Positions 50,345 to 61,800 of a stretch of DNA of 64,000 nucleotides are shown here, in pieces; positions within the stretch are counted from its first letter, which is position 1, and every line of letters begins with the position of its first letter. The stretch comes from Burkholderiaceae bacterium. Its GTDB lineage: Bacteria > Pseudomonadota > Gammaproteobacteria > Burkholderiales > Burkholderiaceae_E. Location of the stretch: NCBI GenBank assembly GCA_019635275.1, contig JAHBZV010000001.1:1-64000 (forward strand). Reading direction: 5' to 3'. The notes under the pieces were generated by a model, which saw only the letters and a program-made list of their open reading frames with translations, had not been told where the DNA came from and did no database searches. The translations under genes and the position numbers were made by a program.

Positions 50345-51490
50345 TCACCCGGCGCCCGGAGCTTTCGTCCCCCCGCGAAAGAAGGCATCGAGCTCGCCGC
50401 CCGGCGCGGCGCTCGCGAAGCCGTCGAAGCGCCCCTGCTCGACGATCGACCGCGCCGCGTTCATCAAGCCCGCCCAGGCCGCGCGGGCCAGCGCACCGCC
50501 GACGCTGATGCGTCGCACGCCGAGCTCGGCGACGTCGCGCACCGTGAGCTCGCTCGCCCAGCCGACGAGCAGGTTGACCGGCTTCGGCGCCACGGCGGCG
50601 ACGACCGCGGCGATCTGCTCGCGCGTGCGAATCCCCGGGGCGTAGAGGCAGTCGGCCCCGGCGTTCGCGTAGGCCTTCAGTCGGGCGATCGTCTCGTCGA
50701 GATCGGGGTGTCCGACGATGAAGCACTCCGCGCGCCCGACCAGCAGGGTGTCGCCGCCCGAGCGGTCGATCGCGGCGCGCGCCGCGCGGATCCGGGCGAC
50801 CGATTCGTCGAGGCCGCGCAGCGGATGGGCCGCATCGCCGGTCGAGTCTTCGATCGACACGCCGGCGACGCCGGTTTCGATGGCGAGGCGCACGCTCTCG
50901 GCCACGCCCGCCGGGTCGGTCGCGAAGCCGCTCTCGAAGTCGGCGTTGACCGGCAGGTCGGTCGCAGCGACGATCTCGCGCAGGTGCGCGAGCACCTGCT
51001 CGCGCGACGAAGCGCCGTCGGGGCGTCCCCGACTCCACGCGAAGCCCGAACTCGTGGTCGCCAGGGCCTTGAAGCCGAGCCTCTGCAGGTACAGCGCGCT
51101 GCCCACGTCCCAGGGATTGGGGATCACGAAGCAGCCCGACTCGTGCAATCGGTGGAAGGCGCGTCGCTTGTCGGCGACGTCGGTGTGGGCTCGGGTCATT
51201 CGGGGTGCCTCCTTCGGATCGGCGGGTTGCGGCGCGCCGCGGCCTGCGACGAGCGTCTTCAGGCGCGCGCGAACCTGCTCGCCATGGGTCACCGCGCTCA
51301 ACCGCCGCTCGAGGCGGGCCGCGAACTCGACCGACGCGAGGCCTGCCGATACCAAGTGCAGGCCCTGCCGAAGTTCCTCGATGAGCCGCCAGTCTGCGTC
51401 GGTCATGCCGTGCCCGGCTCCGGAGCGCGCCCAGGCATCGACGTCGCCATCGAAGGCCTCGTAGGTGTCCAGCTGCTCGTTCGTGACCAC
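50345..51490 (-). CDS. isocitrate lyase/PEP-mutase family protein with a fused N-terminal segment
   Basis: The open frame has 381 codons. Residues 98-381 are the (beta/alpha)8 enzyme: CFVIPNPWDVGSALYLQRLG, DLPVNADFESGFATDPAGVA, AGVSIEDSTGDAAHPLRGLD (metal and Asp residues), and AGADCLYAPGIRTREQIAAV. Such enzymes make or break C-C or C-P bonds next to a carboxylate. Residues 1-97 (VTNEQLDTYEAFDGDVDAWA, then ADWRLIEELRQGLHLVSAGL) look like a separate small protein of unknown function. An ATG at 51199, just before the barrel, has AAGGAGG 8 bases upstream. The enzyme is therefore probably also made on its own from there. The GTG at 51490 has no good ribosome binding site. Confidence 0.75.
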   Translation of the reverse strand: MVTNEQLDTYEAFDGDVDAWARSGAGHGMTDADWRLIEELRQGLHLVSAGLASVEFAARLERRLSAVTHGEQVRARLKTLVAGRGAPQPADPKEAPRMTRAHTDVADKRRAFHRLHESGCFVIPNPWDVGSALYLQRLGFKALATTSSGFAWSRGRPDGASSREQVLAHLREIVAATDLPVNADFESGFATDPAGVAESVRLAIETGVAGVSIEDSTGDAAHPLRGLDESVARIRAARAAIDRSGGDTLLVGRAECFIVGHPDLDETIARLKAYANAGADCLYAPGIRTREQIAAVVAAVAPKPVNLLVGWASELTVRDVAELGVRRISVGGALARAAWAGLMNAARSIVEQGRFDGFASAAPGGELDAFFRGGTKAPGAG

Positions 51491-51550
51491 GATGGCTGCC
51501 CGGCGTGTCGGTTCGGTGGCTTCGGGACAAGGGGTGGGTGCGCGCCGGCG

Positions 51551-52705
51551 CTACCGGATCGACAACGGGAGATCGGCAAATCCGCTCGCCGGGTAGGCGG
51601 CCCGGCCCGCCGCCTTGCCGGGCACGGGCTCGATTGCGGTCGCGCGCCCGAGAAGTGCCTCCATGACCACGCGCAGCTCCATCCGCGCCAGCGGTGCGCC
51701 GGGGCACACGTGGATGCCCGCCCCGTAGAGCAGGTTCGCCGCCGGGTCGCGGTCGAGCCGGAACGCCTCCGGCTCGTCGAAGACGCGACCGTCGCGGTTC
51801 GCGGAGATCCAGACCAGCGTGAGCCGCTCGCCGGCGGCGATGCTGCGCCCGCCGATCTCGACCGGGCGGGTCGCGACGCGCCGGTTCGCGACCAGAGGTC
51901 CGTGGATCCGCAGGATCTCGTCGATGGCCGCGGGCAGCAGTTCCGGCCGGGCGCGCAGCCGATCCTGCAGGCTCGCGTGTCGCGAGAGGTACTCGACCAG
52001 GATGCCGACCGCCGCCGCGATCGTGCCGACCTCGCCGACGGTCCAGTTGCGCAGGATGCTGGCGATCTCTTCGTCGCCCAGCGGCCGCCCGCCGACGGTC
52101 TCGTGCATCAGCGCGGCCGTGACGTCGTCGCCGGGCTGCGCGCCGGCTTGCCGCCGCGCGTCGAGCATCTCGTCGATGAAGCCTTCGAACTCGCGCGCGA
52201 TGTCCGACATGGCGGCCTGGTTGCGGGCCAGCGTGGCCTCGTGGTTCCTGCGCGTCCAGCGCGCGAGCCGTTCGTGCAGGGACGGCGGCCAGCCCAGGAA
52301 CGCGCACTGGACCGCGACCGCAAACGGGCGTGCGAACTCGGCCATGAACTCGACCTCGCCCCGCGCGAGCACCCGGCCGACGAGATCGGCGGCGAGCTGC
52401 CGGCACGACGGCTCGAACGCCTCGACGCGCGCCGCGGCGAAGTACGGCTCGACGACGCGGCGATACACGGTGTGCTCGGGCGGATCCATCCCGTTGGGCA
52501 CCGACAGGTGCCGCGATGCCACGCTGCTGAACGTCTCGTGGTCGTGCAGCACGCGCACGATGTCTTCGTGCCGGAACAGCGACCATTGCAGGTAGTCGCT
52601 CCAGGCGACCGGACAGCGCTCGCGCATTGCGTCGTAGGCGGCGCGCTGGTCGCGCAGGACTTCGGCGGATCGGGGATCCCAGTCGGGCTTGCGTGGGTCG
52701 CTCAT
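51551..52705 (-). CDS. cytochrome P450
   Basis: A 384-residue haem monooxygenase. HLSVPNGMDPPEHTVYRRVV is the C-helix region, EILRIHGPLVANRRVATRPV contains the E-x-x-R pair, and NLLYGAGIHVCPGAPLARME is the haem loop with the Cys ligand. The I-helix reads NWTVGEVGTIAAAVGILVEY: the Thr is kept but the usual acid just before it is Gly. This suggests an altered proton-delivery path or a peroxide-driven type. No ferredoxin partner lies nearby. The substrate is unknown. The Shine-Dalgarno is weak. Confidence 0.9.
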   Translation of the reverse strand: MSDPRKPDWDPRSAEVLRDQRAAYDAMRERCPVAWSDYLQWSLFRHEDIVRVLHDHETFSSVASRHLSVPNGMDPPEHTVYRRVVEPYFAAARVEAFEPSCRQLAADLVGRVLARGEVEFMAEFARPFAVAVQCAFLGWPPSLHERLARWTRRNHEATLARNQAAMSDIAREFEGFIDEMLDARRQAGAQPGDDVTAALMHETVGGRPLGDEEIASILRNWTVGEVGTIAAAVGILVEYLSRHASLQDRLRARPELLPAAIDEILRIHGPLVANRRVATRPVEIGGRSIAAGERLTLVWISANRDGRVFDEPEAFRLDRDPAANLLYGAGIHVCPGAPLARMELRVVMEALLGRATAIEPVPGKAAGRAAYPASGFADLPLSIR

Positions 52706-52768
52706 GGGTGCGGGTCGGCGGCTCGAGGCGTCCGCGAATGATAGGCCGATGCGCGCGGCCGGCCGCGC

Positions 52769-53224
52769 CTACAGGACGTTGCGGACCTCGGCCGCGAGGC
52801 GATCGAGGTTCTGCTCGTTCGCTTCCAGTACGACGTCCGCGACCTTGTCGCGGTGCTCCGCGGTGTCGAAGACCTGGCGCCAGCCGACCAGCGTCTGGTC
52901 GCCCTGGGCGGCGAACGTGATCGTGAGGAAGAAGTGGTGTGTGTCCGAGAGGTGCTCGACGACCACGCGCTCGGGCGTGACGATCTCGCGGAACGCGTTC
53001 TCGTTCGGATAGTCCGTGCCGTCGGGCCCGTGCATGACGAAGCGCCAGGTTCCGCCCGGGCGGAACTCGAAGACCTCGAACGTGCTCGAGAAGCCGTTCG
53101 GGCCCCACCAGCGCGCGAGGTGGGTCGGCTCGGCGAACGCGCGAAAGACGCGCGCCTGCGGCGCGTCGATGAGGCGCGAATGGACGAACTCGCGATTCGC
53201 CGTGGATCCGGCCGGCGGCATCAT
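52769..53224 (-). CDS. SRPBCC (AHSA1-like) protein
   Basis: A 151-residue START/AHSA1-type protein. EFVHSRLIDAPQARVFRAFA, then PTHLARWWGPNGFSSTFEVF and FRPGGTWRFVMHGPDGTDYP follow the AHSA1 pattern throughout. TLVGWRQVFDTAEHRDKV and a C-terminal helix complete the cavity. It may bind a hydrophobic ligand. It overlaps the next SRPBCC gene upstream by four bases, so the pair is one unit, perhaps from duplication. Confidence 0.85.
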   Translation of the reverse strand: MMPPAGSTANREFVHSRLIDAPQARVFRAFAEPTHLARWWGPNGFSSTFEVFEFRPGGTWRFVMHGPDGTDYPNENAFREIVTPERVVVEHLSDTHHFFLTITFAAQGDQTLVGWRQVFDTAEHRDKVADVVLEANEQNLDRLAAEVRNVL

Positions 53225-53667
53225 TCGCGGATCTCGGCCTCGACCAGCTTCGCCAGCAACCCCAGCGATTCCTGCCAGCCGAGGTAGCACGCTTCGACGG
53301 GGATGACGTCGGGGATGCCCTCCTGGACGACGTCGATCTCGGTGCCGCAGGACACCGCCTTCAGCGTCACCGTGGTCGTCATGATGCCGGGCAGGTTCGG
53401 GTCGTCGAACCGGTCGGTGTAGCGAAGCCGTTCGTTCTCGACGAGTTCGAGGTACTCGCCGCCGAACGCGTGGCTGTGCCCCGTGGTGAAATTCGTGAAA
53501 GACATCCGGAACGTGCCCCCGACGCTGGCGTCCAGGTGGTGAACACGGCCGGTGAAGCCGTTCGGCGGCAGCCACTTGGCCATGGCCTCGGCGTCGAGAA
53601 AGGCCCGATAGACGCGCTCCGGGGGCGCCCGCAGCACGCGGTGAAGGTGAACGGTGCCGGTGGCCAT
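53221..53667 (-). CDS. SRPBCC (AHSA1-like) protein
   Basis: A 148-residue relative of the neighbour. TVHLHRVLRAPPERVYRAFL, DAEAMAKWLPPNGFTGRVHH and GGTFRMSFTNFTTGHSHAFG match the AHSA1 family; the last helix is LGWQESLGLLAKLVEAEI. GGAGG precedes the ATG by 8 bases. Sequence similarity to the next gene is low, so they are old paralogues or separately acquired. The ligand is unknown. Confidence 0.85.
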   Translation of the reverse strand: MATGTVHLHRVLRAPPERVYRAFLDAEAMAKWLPPNGFTGRVHHLDASVGGTFRMSFTNFTTGHSHAFGGEYLELVENERLRYTDRFDDPNLPGIMTTTVTLKAVSCGTEIDVVQEGIPDVIPVEACYLGWQESLGLLAKLVEAEIRE

Positions 53668-53684
53668 CTGTTCGTTCCTCCCGA

Positions 53685-54062
53685 TCAGGCCGCGGCGGCG
53701 CGACGATGGGCCCACGCGAGGCCGAGGAAGAGCAGCAGCCACACCGCGGTCCGGAGGATCATCGCGCGCACGCTCTCGATGGCGACGGCGCCGCCGCTCG
53801 AGTAGAGCCAGGCGATCGCCGCCAGCACGACGAGATTGAGTACGAAGATCGCCGCCGCCGCGCGCTTGCCGCGCGCGAGGTTGCGCCACGCGAGGACGCC
53901 GGCGGCAACGTAGGCCACCCCCATCGCGACGTTGTAGAACAGCAGGGGCCTGAACACGACGTAACCCGGGTCGGCCCCCGCCAGGACGCGCGTGCCCGCG
54001 ACGATCGTCGCGAGACCGAAGAGCAGCGCAACGAGCACGAGGAGGGGGCGGAGGAATCGCAT
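53685..54062 (-). CDS. small membrane protein with four hydrophobic segments
   Basis: A 125-residue protein. RFLRPLLVLVALLFGLATIV, then LLFYNVAMGVAYVAAGVLAW, AAAIFVLNLVVLAAIAWLYS and ILRTAVWLLLFLGLAWAHRR are the four segments. The order N-V-A-M-G-x-x-Y, then basic loop and R-G-K-R-A is like conserved hypothetical inner-membrane proteins. No function is known. It ends 17 bases before the SRPBCC start. The Shine-Dalgarno is weak. Confidence 0.65.
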   Translation of the reverse strand: MRFLRPLLVLVALLFGLATIVAGTRVLAGADPGYVVFRPLLFYNVAMGVAYVAAGVLAWRNLARGKRAAAAIFVLNLVVLAAIAWLYSSGGAVAIESVRAMILRTAVWLLLFLGLAWAHRRAAAA

Positions 54063-54235
54063 CGATCGAGCCGGTGGTCGTGGCGGCGTTCGCCGGAGCG
54101 GGGCCGCGCGACGCCGCGCCGGCTGGCCACCCGGGACATGCCCCCAGCTTCGGCGTCGCGGGCGCGCGCGTCAACCGAGACCCTGATCGCCGCGATGCCG
54201 CCGGCGCGGTCCCCACGCCAGGACGGCGACCGCGT

Positions 54236-55699
54236 TCACCAGCCGCCGCCAGTCGCCTTGATCAGGGCCACGGTGGCGGTCAGCCGCCGGCCGCGCAGAT
54301 CGAGCACCGCGCGCTCGCCCTGCAGCACCGCGGTCTGCGCGACGATCACGTTCAGGTAAGACACCGTTCCCGCCTTGTACTGCAACGTCGCGATCTCCAG
54401 CGCGGTGCGCGCGGCCGCCAGCGCTTCGCGCTGCACGCGCTCCTGGTCGGCCAGCACCGACAGCGCGACCAGGTTGTCCTCGACCTCGCCGAACGCCGTC
54501 AGCACGGCCTGCCGGTAGGCGGCGACGGTCGCGTCGTAGGCGGCCGCCGCCTGCGCGCTCGCGGCGGCGCGCGCGCCGCCGTCGAACAGCGCTGCGGCCA
54601 GCGACGGGCCCAGCGACCAGAAGCGGTTCGGCAGCGACAGCAACTCGCCGAGCCGGTTCGAGCGAAAGCCCCCGTCGGCCGAGAGCGTCAGCGCCGGAAA
54701 GTACGCGGCACGCGCGACGCCGATCTGCGCGTTGGCGGCCGCGACGCGGCGCTCGGCCGCGGCGATGTCCGGACGCCGCTCGAGCAGCTGCGACGGAACG
54801 CCCGCCGGCACCGCCGGCACGTCGGCGGGCATCGGCGCCTCGGCGAGCGCGAGCGCGGACGGTGCGCGGCCGGTGAGCAGCGCGATCGCGTGCTCGAGCT
54901 GCGCGCGCGCGATGCCCACCTCGAGCCGCTGCGCTTCGGCGCCCTTCAGCTGCGACTCGGCCTGCGCGACGTCGGCGCGGGTGGCCACGCCGGCGGCCAG
55001 CCGGTTGCGGGTGAGCTCGAGCGAGCGCTGGTACGACTCGACCGTCTCGCCGAGCAGCTTGCGCTGCGCGTCGGCGATCCGCAGCTGGTGGTAGCTCTGC
55101 GCGAGTTGCGCCTGCAGCGACAGGCGCGCCGCCGCGAGGTCGGCTTCGCTGGCGCTCGCGGCGGCCTCGGCGGCGGCGACGCTGCTGCGCACGCGTCCCC
55201 AGAGGTCGAGCTCCCAGCCCGCGGCGACGTCGAGGCTGAACGCGCTGAAGGTCGAGCCGGCCTGGTGGGCGCGGCTCGCGGCCGCACCGCCCGAGATCGA
55301 CGGGTAAAGGCTCGCGCGCGCGGCATCGGTGGCGGCACGCGCCTGCCGCAGCAGCGCCTCGGCGCGACGCAGGTCCTGGTTGCCGGCATCGACGTCGGCG
55401 ATCAGCGCGTCGAGCCGCGCGTCGCCGAACACGGTCCACCAGGCGCTGCGGTGCAGGTCGGCCGGGCGTGCCGCCTGCCAGCCTTCCGGCGGCTGCTCCT
55501 TGTAGGCGGCCGGCACCGCGACGTCCGGGCGCACGTAGGCGGGCGGGCTCGCGCAACCGGCCAGCAGCGAGAAGGGCAGCGCGAGGAGCAGCGGATAGCG
55601 CCGCGCGACGAGCCGCGGGAAGAGCCGCGGGAAGAGCCGCGGGGTGACCCGCCGGAAGGGCCGACGAGTCGCGCGGGCGGGGCGGGGATTCCGGTTCAT
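54236..55699 (-). CDS. outer-membrane efflux lipoprotein (NodT/OpmB-like)
   Basis: A 487-residue TolC-class channel. The lipobox is [33 protein letters not shown] begins the first repeat; [40 protein letters not shown] and [20 protein letters not shown] are the family's diagnostic blocks in order. [24 protein letters not shown] sequence near the end completes the second repeat. The first 35 residues hold RLFP repeats from a 12-base tandem repeat (55611-55646, three copies). It is the last gene of the efflux operon, overlapping the second permease (ATGA). Confidence 0.9.
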   Translation of the reverse strand: MNRNPRPARATRRPFRRVTPRLFPRLFPRLVARRYPLLLALPFSLLAGCASPPAYVRPDVAVPAAYKEQPPEGWQAARPADLHRSAWWTVFGDARLDALIADVDAGNQDLRRAEALLRQARAATDAARASLYPSISGGAAASRAHQAGSTFSAFSLDVAAGWELDLWGRVRSSVAAAEAAASASEADLAAARLSLQAQLAQSYHQLRIADAQRKLLGETVESYQRSLELTRNRLAAGVATRADVAQAESQLKGAEAQRLEVGIARAQLEHAIALLTGRAPSALALAEAPMPADVPAVPAGVPSQLLERRPDIAAAERRVAAANAQIGVARAAYFPALTLSADGGFRSNRLGELLSLPNRFWSLGPSLAAALFDGGARAAASAQAAAAYDATVAAYRQAVLTAFGEVEDNLVALSVLADQERVQREALAAARTALEIATLQYKAGTVSYLNVIVAQTAVLQGERAVLDLRGRRLTATVALIKATGGGW

Positions 55700-58600
55700 G
55701 CGGCGTCCGGGGTCGAGGGTCGGATCGTGCTCGCCGGCGGCCGTCGCCGCAGGCCGCGTACCCGCTCGGCGAGCCGGTTCAGGGTCAGGTAGACGACCGG
55801 CGTCGTGTACAAGGTCAGCAGCTGGCTGAGCGCCAGGCCGCCGACGATCGCGATGCCCAGCGGCTGACGCAATTCGGCGCCGTTGCCGGTGCCGATCGCG
55901 AGCGGCACGGCGCCCAGCATCGCCGCCATCGTCGTCATCAGGATCGGCCGCACGCGCAGCCGGCAGGCGCGGTGGATCGCCTCGCGTGGCGCGAGGCCCT
56001 GCTCGCGCTCGGCGGCGAGCGCGAAGTCGATCATGATGATCGCGTTCTTCTTCACGATGCCGATCAGCAGCAGCACGCCGATCAGCGCGATGATGCTGAA
56101 CTCGGTACCGGTGGCCATCAGCGCGAGCAGCGCGCCCACGCCGGCCGACGGCAGCGTCGACAGGATCGTGATCGGGTGCACCAGGCTCTCGTACAGGATG
56201 CCGAGCACCAGGTAGACGGTGATCAACGCAGCGAGGATCAGCAGCGGCTGGCTCTCGAGCGAGCGCTGGAACGCGCCGGCGGTGCCCTCGAAGCTGCCGT
56301 ACAGGCTCGTCGGCACGCCGAGGCGCGCCACCGCGTCCTCGATCGCCGCGGTCGCCTGCGACAGCGACACGCCTTCGGGCAGGCTGAACGAGATCGTCGA
56401 CGCGGCGAACTGGCCCTGGTGGCTCACGCCCAGCGGCGCGGGCGTCGTCGTCCAGTTCGCGAATTGCGATAGCGGCACGGCGACGCCGTTCGCGTTCGGC
56501 ACGCTGAAGCTGGCCAGGTCTTCGGGGCTGTCGCGGAACCGGGGGCCGACCTCGAGCACGACGTGGTACTGGTTCAGCGGCTGGTAGATCGTCGAAACCT
56601 GCCGCTGGCCGTAGGCGTCGTTGAGCAGGCTGGTCACCAGCCGCGTCGGGATGCCGAGCCGCGCCGCAGCGTCGCGGTCGATCGCCAGCGACACCTGCCG
56701 GCCCTTGTCTTCCTGGTCGGTGTCGACGTCGGTGATCTGCGGCAGCCGGCTCAGCGCGTTGCGGATGCGCGGCTCCCAGGTGCGCAGCACTTCGAGGTCG
56801 TCGGCCAGCAGCGTGTACTGGAACTCCGAGCTGCTCTGGCGCCCGCCGATGCGGATCTCGCGCACCGGCACGATGAACACCCGGGCGCCGGGCACGCGCG
56901 CGGTGGCGACGCGCAGCCGCGCGACGACCTGCTCGGCGGTCTCCCTGCGCTCGCCGAGCGGCTTCAACGTCACGAAGCCCCAGCCGCTGTTGACGCGCGA
57001 GCCGCCGGTGAACCCGGTGACGATCGTGACCGCGGGGTCGGCGCGGACGATCTCGATGAACGCGGCGAGCTTCTGCTGCATCGCCTGGAACGAGATGGCC
57101 TGGTCGCCGCGGATCGACATGAACAGTCGCCCGGTGTCCTGCGCGGGGAAGAAGCCCTTGGGCACGATCGTGTAGAGCCAGACGTTGAGTCCGATCGTCG
57201 CGGCGAGCACGATCAGCATCAGCCAGCCGTGGTCGAGCGCCCAGCCGACGCTGCGCGAGTAGCCTTCGACGACCTTGTCGAGCGAGCGCCGCGCCAGGCG
57301 CGCGAGCCGTCCCTCGGCCTGGCCGCTGCCACTTCCGGAGTCGCCGCTCCCGGAACCGCCGCGAGGTCCACCGAGGAAGCGCGCGCACAGCATCGGCGTG
57401 GTCGTCAGCGACACCAGCAGCGAGATCAGGATCGCCACCGACAGCACGACGGCGAACTCGCGGAACAGCCGCCCGACGACGCCGCCCATCGCGAGGATCG
57501 GGATGAAGACCGCGATCAGCGACAGGCTGATCGCGACGACGGTGAAGCCGACTTCGCGAGCGCCGGCGATCGCCGCCGCCATCGGCGGCTCGCCCGCCTC
57601 GCGCCGCCGCGCGATGTTCTCGAGCACCACGATCGCGTCGTCGACGACGAAACCGGTGGCGATCGTGAGCGCCATCAGCGACAGGTTGTCCAGGCTGTAG
57701 CCGGCGAGGTACATCACGCCGAAGGTGCCGATCAGCGACGCGGGCACCGCCACCGCCGGGACGAGCGTCGCGGCGGCGCTGCGCAGGAACAGGAACACCA
57801 CCATCACGACCAGCGCCACCGAGATGACCAGCGTGCGCTCGATCTCGTGCAGCGAGGCGCGGATCGTCGGCGTGCGGTCGAGCACCACCTGCATGTCGAT
57901 CGCCGCAGGCGCCGACGCGCGCAGCTGGGGCATCAGCTCGTACATGCGGTCGACGGTCTCGATGATGTTGGCCCCGGGCTGCCGGTAGACGACCAACAGC
58001 ACCGACGGCTTGCCGTTGGACGAGCCGGCGTTGCGCTCGTCCTCGACCGACTCGCGCACGTCGGCGACGTCGGAGAGCCGCACCGCCGCGCCGTTGCGGT
58101 AGCTGACCACCAGCGGCACGTAGTCGGCGACGTCGCGCGACTGGTCGTTCGCGCCGATCTGCCAGTGGCGCTGGCCGTCGGACACCGACCCCTTCGGCCG
58201 GTTGGCGTTGGCGCCGGCGATCGCCAGCCGCACCTGCTCCAGGCCAATGCCATAGCGGTCGAGCTGCAGCGGGTTGACCTGCACGCGCACCGCCGGCAGC
58301 GAGCTGCCGCCGATCGTGACCTGCCCGACGCCGCGTACCTGAGACAGCTTCTGCGCGAGCACGGTCGCGGCCACGTCGTAGATCTGGCCGCGCGTCATCG
58401 ACCCGGAGGTGAGCGCAATGATGAAGACCGGCGTGTCGGCCGGGTTCACCTTGCGGTAGGTCGGGTTGCGCACCAGGCCGCTGGGCAGCGAGCTGCGCGC
58501 CGCGTTGATCGCCGCCTGCACGTCGTTGGCGGCGCTTTCGATCGAGCGGTCGAGGTCGAATTGCAGCACCACCCGCGTCTGCCCGAGCGAGCTGTTCGAG

Positions 58601-58842
58601 GTCATCTCGGTGACGCCGGCGATGCGCCCGAGCGCGCGCTCGAGCGGGGTCGCGACCGTGGCCGCCATGATCTCGGGGCTCGCGCCGGGCAGCGACGCCG
58701 ACACCGAGATCGTCGGGTACTCGATCTGCGGAAGCGGCGCGACCGACAGCAGGCGGAAGGCCGCCAGCCCCGAGAGCACGATGCCCAGCGTGATCAGCGT
58801 GGTCGCCACCGGCCGGCGGATGAAGACCTCCGAGAAGTTCAT
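55696..58842 (-). CDS. RND efflux permease, MdtC/MuxC-like
   Basis: A 1048-residue drug:proton antiporter with 12 transmembrane helices and two large periplasmic loops. [20 protein letters not shown] opens it. Proton-relay Asp pair: [20 protein letters not shown] in helix 4. [20 protein letters not shown] and [20 protein letters not shown] are further family blocks. A Gly/Ser-rich insert ([17 protein letters not shown]) lies in the central cytoplasmic loop. It works with the permease encoded just upstream as a heterotrimer. It overlaps both neighbours by four bases. Confidence 0.9.
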   Translation of the reverse strand: MNFSEVFIRRPVATTLITLGIVLSGLAAFRLLSVAPLPQIEYPTISVSASLPGASPEIMAATVATPLERALGRIAGVTEMTSNSSLGQTRVVLQFDLDRSIESAANDVQAAINAARSSLPSGLVRNPTYRKVNPADTPVFIIALTSGSMTRGQIYDVAATVLAQKLSQVRGVGQVTIGGSSLPAVRVQVNPLQLDRYGIGLEQVRLAIAGANANRPKGSVSDGQRHWQIGANDQSRDVADYVPLVVSYRNGAAVRLSDVADVRESVEDERNAGSSNGKPSVLLVVYRQPGANIIETVDRMYELMPQLRASAPAAIDMQVVLDRTPTIRASLHEIERTLVISVALVVMVVFLFLRSAAATLVPAVAVPASLIGTFGVMYLAGYSLDNLSLMALTIATGFVVDDAIVVLENIARRREAGEPPMAAAIAGAREVGFTVVAISLSLIAVFIPILAMGGVVGRLFREFAVVLSVAILISLLVSLTTTPMLCARFLGGPRGGSGSGDSGSGSGQAEGRLARLARRSLDKVVEGYSRSVGWALDHGWLMLIVLAATIGLNVWLYTIVPKGFFPAQDTGRLFMSIRGDQAISFQAMQQKLAAFIEIVRADPAVTIVTGFTGGSRVNSGWGFVTLKPLGERRETAEQVVARLRVATARVPGARVFIVPVREIRIGGRQSSSEFQYTLLADDLEVLRTWEPRIRNALSRLPQITDVDTDQEDKGRQVSLAIDRDAAARLGIPTRLVTSLLNDAYGQRQVSTIYQPLNQYHVVLEVGPRFRDSPEDLASFSVPNANGVAVPLSQFANWTTTPAPLGVSHQGQFAASTISFSLPEGVSLSQATAAIEDAVARLGVPTSLYGSFEGTAGAFQRSLESQPLLILAALITVYLVLGILYESLVHPITILSTLPSAGVGALLALMATGTEFSIIALIGVLLLIGIVKKNAIIMIDFALAAEREQGLAPREAIHRACRLRVRPILMTTMAAMLGAVPLAIGTGNGAELRQPLGIAIVGGLALSQLLTLYTTPVVYLTLNRLAERVRGLRRRPPASTIRPSTPDAA

Positions 58843-61800
58843 CGCGGCGCCCCCGTCGGCGGGCCCTCGCCGGCCCGCGCCTGCTGCCGCGCCAGGCGGT
58901 CGAACGCCAGGTAGATCACCGGAGTGGTGAACAGCGTCAGCACCTGGCTGAGCAGCAGCCCGCCGACCATTGTCACGCCGAGCGGATGCCGCAGCTCCGA
59001 GCCCACGCCGGTGCCGAGCATCAGCGGCAACGCGCTGAGCAGCGCCGCCATCGTGGTCATCAGGATCGGCCGGAAGCGCAGCAGGCAGGCCTGGTGGATC
59101 GCGTCGCGCGGCGACTTGCCCTCGTTGCGCTCGGCGTCGAGCGCGAAGTCGATCATCATGATCGCGTTCTTCTTCACGATGCCGATCAGCAGCACGATGC
59201 CGATCACCGCGACGATGCCGAGGTCGCTGCCGGCGAGCATCAGCGCGAGCAGCGCGCCGACGCCGGCCGAGGGCAGCGTCGACAGGATCGTGATCGGGTG
59301 GATATAGCTCTCGTAGAGCACGCCGAGCACGATGTACATCGTCACCAGCGCGGCCAGGATCAGCAGCAGCGTGCTGTCCAGCGAGGCCTGGAACGCCAGT
59401 GCGGCGCCCTGGAACCGGGTCTGGATGCTCGCCGGCAGGCCGAGTTCGCGCTCGGCCGCGTGGATCGCGTCGACGGCGTCGCCCAGCGACGCGCCGGGCG
59501 CGAGGTTGAACGAGATCGTCGCCGCCGGGAATTGCCCGAGGTGGTTGACGACGAGCGACGTGGGCCGCTCGACGACCCGCGCGATGCTCGACAGCGGCAC
59601 CAGCTGCCCGGCGGTGCCGCTGACGTGGATCGCCTCGAGCGCCTGCGGGCTTGCCTGGAACTGCGGCGCGACCTCGAGCACGACGCGGTACTGGTTGGCC
59701 TGCGTGAAGATCGTCGAGACCTGTCGCTGGCCGAATGCGCTGTACAGCGCATTGTCGATCGCGTTCATCGACAGGCCGAGACGGCCCGCGGCGTCGCGGT
59801 CGATCTCCAGGTACGCCTGCAGGCCGCGGTCCTGCAGGTCGCTGGCGACGTCGGCGAGTCCGGGAATCGCGCGCATGCGCTCGACCATCCGCGGCACCCA
59901 CAGCGCAAGCCGGTCGGGATCGGCGTCGTCGAGACTGAACTGGTACTGCGTGCGGCTGACGCGGTCCTCGATCGTCAGGTCCTGCACCGGCTGCAGGTAC
60001 AGCGTGATGCCGGGCAGTCGTGCGAGCCGCGGCTGCAATCTGCGGATCACGCCGGAGGCATCGGCGTCGCGCTGGCTGCGCGGCTTCAGGTTGATCAGCA
60101 GCCGGCCGGTGTTCAGCGTCGGGTTCACGCCGTCGACGCCGATGAACGAGCTCAGGCTCTCGACGGCCGGGTCCTTCAGGACCTCGCGCGCCAGCGCCTG
60201 CTGTCTCTCGGCCATCGCGGCGAACGAGATCGACTGCCCGGCCTCGGAAATGCCCTGGATCACGCCGGTGTCCTGCACCGGGAAGAAGCCCTTGGGCACC
60301 GCGACGTACAGCGCGACGGTGAGCGCGAGCGTCAGCACCGCGACGACGAGCGTCGCCGCCTGGTGGTCGAGCACCCGGTCCAGCCAGCGGCCGTAGGTGG
60401 CGACGACGCGATCGAAGGCGGCGCCGCTGGCGCGCTGGAACCGCCCCTGTCGCTCTTCGGGAACGTGGCGCAGCAGCCGCGCGCACATCATCGGCGTGAG
60501 CGTGAGCGACACGACCGCGGAGATCAGGATCGCCACCGCCAGCGTGATGGCGAACTCGCGGAACAGCCGGCCGACCACGTCGCCCATGAAGAGCAGCGGG
60601 ATCAGCACCGCGATCAGCGAGACGGTGAGCGAGATGATGGTGAAGCCGATCTGCTTCGAGCCCTTGAGCGCCGCCTCGAGCGGCGAGTCGCCTTCCTCGA
60701 GGTAGCGCGCGATGTTCTCGATCATCACGATCGCGTCGTCGACGACGAAGCCGGTGGCGATCGTGAGCGCCATCAGCGTGAGGTTGTTCAGCGAGAAACC
60801 GGCGAGGTACATCACGCCGAACGTGCCCACCAGCGACAGCGGCACCGCCACGCTGGGGATGACCGTGGCCGACAGGTTGCGCAGGAACAGGAAGATCACC
60901 ATCACGACCAGCGCGATCGCCAGCACCAGTTCGCGCTGCACGTCGCGTACCGACGCGCGGATCGTCGTCGTGCGGTCGGTGAGCACCTTCACCTCGACCG
61001 CGCCCGGCAGCGACGCGCGCAGCGTCGGCAGCAGCGCCTTGATCCGGTCGACCACTTCGATCACGTTCGAGCCGGGCTGGCGCTGGATGTTCAGCACGAT
61101 CGCCGGCTCCTCGTTGGACCAGGCGGCCAGCCGGTCGTTCTCGGCGCCCTCCGAGATCTGCGCGACGTCGGAGAGCCGCAACGGGGCGCCGCCGCGATAG
61201 GCGAGGATGAGGTCGCGATAGCCCGACACCGCGCGGATCTGGTCGTTGGCGTCGATCGTCGCGGCGCGACTCGGGCCGTCGAAGCTGCCCTTGGCCTGGT
61301 TCGAGTTGGCGTTGCCGATCGCGGTGCGCACGTCCTCGATGCCGAGCCCGGCCGCGGCCAGCGCCTTCGGGTCGACGCGCACCCGCATTGCCGGCCGCTG
61401 CCCGCCCGCGATCGAGACGAGCCCCACGCCCGGCAGCTGCGAGATCTTCTGCGCCACCCGCGTCTCGACCAGGTCGCGCACGCGCGGCAGCGGAATCGTG
61501 CTGGAGGCGACGCCGATCGTGAGCACCGGCGCGTCGGCCGGGTTGACCTTGCTGTAGACCGGCGGCACCGGCAGGTCGTTGGGCAGCGTCGTGCCCGCGG
61601 CGTTGATCGCCGCCTGCACCTGCTGCTCGGCCACGTCGAGCGGCAGCGTGAGCTCGAACTGCAGCGTGATCACCGACGCCCCGCCCGAGCTCGACGACGA
61701 CATCTGCTTCAGGCCCGGCATCTGCCCGAACTGGCGCTCCAGCGGTGCGGTGACCGACGAGGTCATCACGTCGGGGCTCGCTCCGGGATACAGCGTGGTG

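Noticed and set aside
49380..53108. A 1242-codon minus-strand frame
   Set aside because: It overlaps the OsmC, PEP-mutase-like, P450 and SRPBCC genes in another phase and has no recognisable domain except the last 125 codons, which are the lipoprotein gene.
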